64,000 nt of DNA, taken from Lepisosteus oculatus (taxonomy: Eukaryota > Chordata > Actinopteri > Semionotiformes > Lepisosteidae). A model generated the notes under the pieces. That model was not told where the DNA came from and did no database searches. It saw nothing but the letters and a program-made list of their open reading frames with translations. Of the stretch, positions 61,341 through 64,000 are shown piece after piece. Numbering within the stretch: the stretch's first letter is position 1; each line of letters starts with the position of its first letter. The stretch covers positions 6,083,501 to 6,147,500 of the forward strand of contig NC_090711.1 of assembly GCF_040954835.1 (NCBI RefSeq), in the 5' to 3' direction. The position numbers were made by a program, and so were the translations under genes.

Positions 61341-64000
61341 TGAAGACTTAACGTTGACATGGTCTCTAGAAAATACAGATCACAGGAAGACATTAAACTC
61401 ATCTTTTGATACTGGAAAATATCTCTCTTTTGTTCAATTTAATAAGTTTATTTTATTTTCTCTACTTCATGAGTGATACAATTGTAGGTAGATTTCAGAT
61501 TACTGCTTATTGTAATATTTAAGTATAAAATGATGTAAACAGCCATATACCCTGAAGAAGAATAAGATTGATATGATCTAACATTTTAATCTAGTTTTTA
61601 CTTTTCCAATGGTAGTCCCAACTAACAGCAAGCATTTCCAAAGCACTTAACCCCTTTTCTTACTCATATTATATTTTGCATCAGAAGGATTGTAACTGTT
61701 GTCTCAGTGATTTGTGCTCAACACAAAAAAATGATTTCTGCTTATATCTCAGAATCAAGACATGGGAATGTGGAGAAAATGTCTGCTTGAGCAAACCGTA
61801 AGTTTGCATGGAGTGCTGTTCAAGGAATAATGTCATGATACTTCTGTAGGTTTTATCTACAATACCAGCTGCCATACACCTTACAAAGCCATGCACTTGC
61901 CCAATACCTCTTACTTACGCAACTCGCACGAAATGAAAAGGAAGAAATTCTATTTTTTGCCCCCTATTGTTGCAGATTGTAAAGACATGATCAGGAATGT
62001 TCCCTTTAATAAAATATTTTATCATCTTAATGGAATTTGTGATTGGTTACTTCTGTCTCACTTATTCAAGTTTCATTTTCCTGTCTTGGTCATCAGGTTA
62101 CACTTCATCATGCTTTGTAGCTTTGTTTTCCTTGCTATACTTAAGGATACAGTGTGTCTTTGACGGTAGAGCTTAATTACACTTCAAATCAATTAACTAA
62201 TGTCTATTCAAGAGCTGAGGTACTGGTTGAACAATTCATTTGTGTCTGAAGTCCTTTGTAATACAATTAATGGACCTTAGATTAAGAATAACGTGATTGG
62301 AATAGAATAACTTGATTGCTTGTGTTCTTAAAATTACAGCTACAGCCCAGGGGGTTTCTCGAAAAGAGTAGGGGGGTAACCCAGGCATGCTCGCCATCTT
62401 GACCCTCCTGCATTTTTACAGCGTTTCCAGTCGGGTATTGTGAGCTATTGTCGTTTTAACATTCTCCACTAGATGGCGACCTTAACTCAGCATTGCCGTT
62501 GTTACTGAAACGTTGTTCACGACACGAGTAAACAATAAAACCAAAAAGGCTCATATGAAAACAGTGAATTGCACATTTTTTTATTAAAATGCACGTCCTA
62601 CAGAAAATTAGATGTTAACTTGTTAACTAAATAAAAACCAAAAAGGTACAGTTTGGGTTTATAAGGTCATAGTTTGCAATCTGATATAACATTTTATGTA
62701 CTAAGGGAATATTTGGTGTTAAAATAAGAGACACGACAATTTATTTTCTGTAGTTACTCTGTTTTTTTAGTGTTTTTGTACTTTAAGTCCTTACATTGCT
62801 TTGGAATGATTTATTGTACTTGTCAGTGTTTTATAATACTTTCTCAATGGCCTGGCCTGACATTAAGGCTTTACAATGGCACTTGAAACCAAGGTTTTCA
62901 AGTCACTTGTTGGAGAGTGAAGACGCCCTGCTGTTTTATTCTTAGAAAGTGAAAAGTCAGTTCTACTGAACTTCCCTTTTAGAAAGCTGAAATAAAACAG
63001 GGCATTTTTCTGAGGTGCAGTGGTATTCATTTTGCAGGAACAGACCTGATGCTTGTCTAGCAAGTTAACATCACAGACATTCCTCTCTGGAAAATAGATC
63101 TTGGTTTAATGACATGATTGGATAACCTAATTTCTCCAGCTGCATTCTTTCAGTCTCTTAAAAATATTTTATTTAAACTTACTGAGAAGTGAGACATGCT
63201 TACCAAAATGTGCCATAAAAAAATCATGTCTTATTTCTAAAATGAGGAAAAAATATTTATGACTGCACCCTTTTCAATTTCAAATTGCAGCTTTTACAAG
63301 ACTTTTTCCTGTCTGACATTGTAATAAGTGCATGTTCTGTGGAATACCATGTTTTTTAATGTTAAAGTTGCCAGTAAGTCAGTTAATGGTAATTAGCATG
63401 CAAAGTGTGTATGAATCTTTCACTATAGATTTAATTGATTAATTGCTTGGAGTGGAGTCAGAGATCCTAATAAAGTCTGGACCCTGCAGGAGTCTTGCAT
63501 TGATGCCCAGGGCTTTAACTTCCTCTCAATGGACTCTTTGGTCTTAGAATAAACACTTGGATGTCAGCTGCAAGGTTTAAGCTATTGGTGTGAAAACACA
63601 GGAAGAAAAGTGATCTGATAGAAGCACTTGTTTTGTTTTTTTGCCCATTTCCCTTTTTTTATTTCTGGTTTTAGCCTGTTTTTCTATTTTTAAAAATAAA
63701 TAAAAATAAACTTCCCTCTTTTGTAAAATAAGCTACCTCTTATCTTTGTGCAACCCTTTCTTGTTTGGATGCCCACTTGTTACAGAATTTCGCTTGCTGC
63801 TATGTATCTTGTACTGGGACAGTGACAGTGTTGACCAAGCATGCTCTCCTGCAGACAGAGTCCCACAGTAAGCCTGGCACTGTTGTCTGGAGTCACCCCT
63901 TGGCCCTCACTGACAACACTGTTGAGCTGGGTACAGATCTGCTCTTCGTGGCAAGCCAAGGTACCCTGGACAATTCAGTCCCACCTTGCCCTGGTGGTAC
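61340..64000. other. Downstream flank of AAR2, no gene identified
   Basis: Mostly AT-rich. From about 63,770 to the end composition becomes more GC-rich and a plus-strand frame stays open to the window edge (from the ATG in 'agcatgctctcctgc' at about 63,840). I recognise no domain, and the minus strand also has partial open frames, so I do not call an exon. Confidence 0.4.
62466..62480 (+). promoter_or_regulatory. CTCF-type motif, candidate insulator
   Basis: CCACTAGATGGCGAC fits the vertebrate CTCF core CCASYAGRKGGCR across all its positions. It sits 1.6 kb past the AAR2 stop codon, a sensible place for a domain boundary. Confidence 0.5.

Overview
This is a vertebrate genomic window, almost certainly from a ray-finned fish. 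The genes have many short exons and long AT-rich introns, and fish-type tRNA-derived SINEs are scattered through the non-coding DNA. A holostean or other non-teleost fish is possible, but that is a guess. The right 36 kb is gene-bearing and the left 27 kb has no complete gene. All positions come from hand reading of exon/intron boundaries; no alignment was run.

Layout. 1-17.8 kb: non-coding, probably intronic to or downstream of a minus-strand gene whose short first coding exon appears to lie at 17,839-17,851, followed by a CpG-containing promoter-like block up to about 18.3 kb. It holds a degenerate SINE, a 31-bp minisatellite and a stretch that looks like a regulatory element. 18.3-27.6 kb: intergenic, with two more candidate regulatory blocks and a fragment of a dispersed repeat. 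27.7-50.95 kb (+): PRPF6, the U4/U6.U5 tri-snRNP bridging protein, complete in 21 coding exons (993 aa). 52.4-56.3 kb (+): a small secreted protein gene in five coding exons (168 aa). It has a signal peptide, six cysteines in the mature part, a Lys/Arg-rich tract and a final Cys-Trp helix, and reads as a short-chain four-helix cytokine of the IL-7/TSLP group. 58.2-61.3 kb (+): AAR2, the U5 snRNP assembly factor, complete in three coding exons plus an inferred 5' non-coding exon (386 aa). 61.3-64 kb: AAR2 3' flank with a close match to a CTCF site and an unexplained GC-richer end.

PRPF6 and AAR2 both act on the U5/tri-snRNP particle and sit about 8 kb apart here, although in human they are far apart on chromosome 20q. 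The gene of most interest is the cytokine-like gene between them. Mammalian IL7 lies on 8q and TSLP on 5q, so a member beside PRPF6/AAR2 (20q-type synteny) would be at an unexpected location. It could be an ohnologue of IL7, because 8q and 20q segments share 2R duplicates. It also carries an IRF-E/ISRE-type motif about 0.4 kb upstream and two upstream ORFs in its 5' leader.
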